A stretch of 5,785 bases of DNA, taken from NCBI GenBank assembly GCA_031295725.1, contig JAUMNV010000183.1:1-5785 (forward strand), read 5' to 3'. A program made the position numbers and the translations under genes. The notes beneath the pieces are model-generated. The model did no database searches. It saw nothing but the letters and a program-made list of their open reading frames with translations, and was not told the DNA's origin. Numbering within the stretch: the first letter of the stretch is position 1; each line of letters begins with the position of its first letter. The DNA is from Collinsella sp. Its GTDB lineage: Bacteria > Actinomycetota > Coriobacteriia > Coriobacteriales > Coriobacteriaceae. Below, one piece after another: positions 5,413-5,785 of the stretch.

Positions 5413-5785
5413 ATGTTTGCCGCCGAGTCCCACACCGGCCGTCATCACATCGCGATCGCTGCCATGGCCTGCCTATGCGTTTTGCTGGGCGGGCCTTCTT
5501 GTGCCGTGGGCGCGGAGAGCCTGTTTATCGCGGGCGCGACGTACTGCGAGCCGGGCGTGTCGGGCCCCAGCTGGGCCTGGACCGATGCCGGCCATCTGGA
5601 GCTTGACGGCTACGCGGGCGACGCCACCGCCGCCGACGGCGACCTGGTCGTGACGCTCGCCGGGCAAAACTCGGTGACGGAGTCGAATGCGCCCGATGCG
5701 GACATCACGCAGTGCGGCATGGAGGTGTGGGGCAGCCTGACGCTTCGCGGCACCGGGTCCCTGGCGGCATCGGGCTCGCAGTGCG
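5413..5785 (+). CDS. Secreted or surface protein, N-terminal part (runs off the window)
   Basis: An open frame of 124 codons begins at ATG 5413, with GGAG five bases upstream, and has no stop before the window ends. Residues 1-34 form a signal peptide: histidines and an arginine near 7-12, a hydrophobic core (IAIAAMACLCVLLGG, 13-27) and a likely cleavage after V-G-A at 32-34. The mature part repeats short beta-strand phrases with glycine turns: HLELDGYAGD, GDLVVTLAGQNSVTES, GMEVWGSLTLRGTGSLAASG. This style is seen in large cell-surface proteins of Gram-positive gut bacteria, including DUF4353-like carbohydrate-binding beta-helix repeats; the match is by pattern only. Cysteines at 45, 101 and 124 are of interest in an exported protein. 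The gene is about 68% G+C with host-like codons, so it probably lies outside the transferred defence block. Its role in adhesion or polysaccharide binding is a guess. Confidence 0.65.
   Translation, partial: MFAAESHTGRHHIAIAAMACLCVLLGGPSCAVGAESLFIAGATYCEPGVSGPSWAWTDAGHLELDGYAGDATAADGDLVVTLAGQNSVTESNAPDADITQCGMEVWGSLTLRGTGSLAASGSQC

Noticed and set aside
5291..5653. Plus-strand open frame of 120 aa starting at GTG 5291
   Set aside because: Most of it lies out of frame over the signal-peptide gene starting at 5413, its composition is irregular, and it has no ribosome site.

Overview
The window looks like part of the genome of a high-GC Gram-positive bacterium, most plausibly one of the Coriobacteriia (Collinsella, Olsenella or Eggerthellaceae relatives). 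The outer parts are about 70% G+C by hand count of sample lines. They prefer G/C at third codon positions but still use AGG (Arg) and ATA (Ile) freely, a mix I associate with that class. This assignment is an inference; there is no rRNA or other marker gene in the window.

Layout. Positions 1-141 hold three degenerate ~23-bp tandem repeats and a terminal TTAGCGCTAA palindrome, which I read as one end of an IS21-type insertion sequence whose body lies to the left. It abuts, apparently as an insertion into, the 3' half of an IS110-family transposase gene (142-1045, + strand). That gene has lost its DEDD/RuvC-like N-terminal half and carries an unusual XRE-type helix-turn-helix domain at its C-terminus.

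Positions 1070-4883 are a lower-GC block (about 45-50%) of three minus-strand genes that looks like a phage-defence island. In transcription order they are an ABC-type AAA ATPase of the RloA/AbiLi-like COG1106 type (4883-3768), an 8-nt-overlapping TOPRIM-like partner (3775-2978), and a HEPN-domain ApeA-like protein with an RNxxxH ribonuclease motif (2590-1070). Between the second and third genes lies about 390 bp containing a decayed high-GC plus-strand gene fragment with an in-frame TAA. The ATPase gene has a clear start region: a strong Shine-Dalgarno sequence, a TTGACC-17-TATCCT promoter, and a perfect 18-bp operator-like palindrome over the -35 box, followed directly by a second perfect inverted repeat.

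Positions 4884-5412 are otherwise non-coding. A high-GC plus-strand gene begins at 5413 with a signal peptide and runs off the right edge. It encodes a secreted protein with beta-strand repeats and is probably host surface-protein sequence.

How the parts may work together. The ATPase and TOPRIM genes are almost certainly one translationally coupled two-component system: an ABC-type sensor/regulator ATPase plus a putative TOPRIM nuclease. The HEPN protein is probably a separate abortive-infection ribonuclease, but same-strand order allows read-through from the upstream operon. I see no integrase, recombinase or dedicated regulator gene in the window. The IS remnants on the left are the only visible mobility signs.
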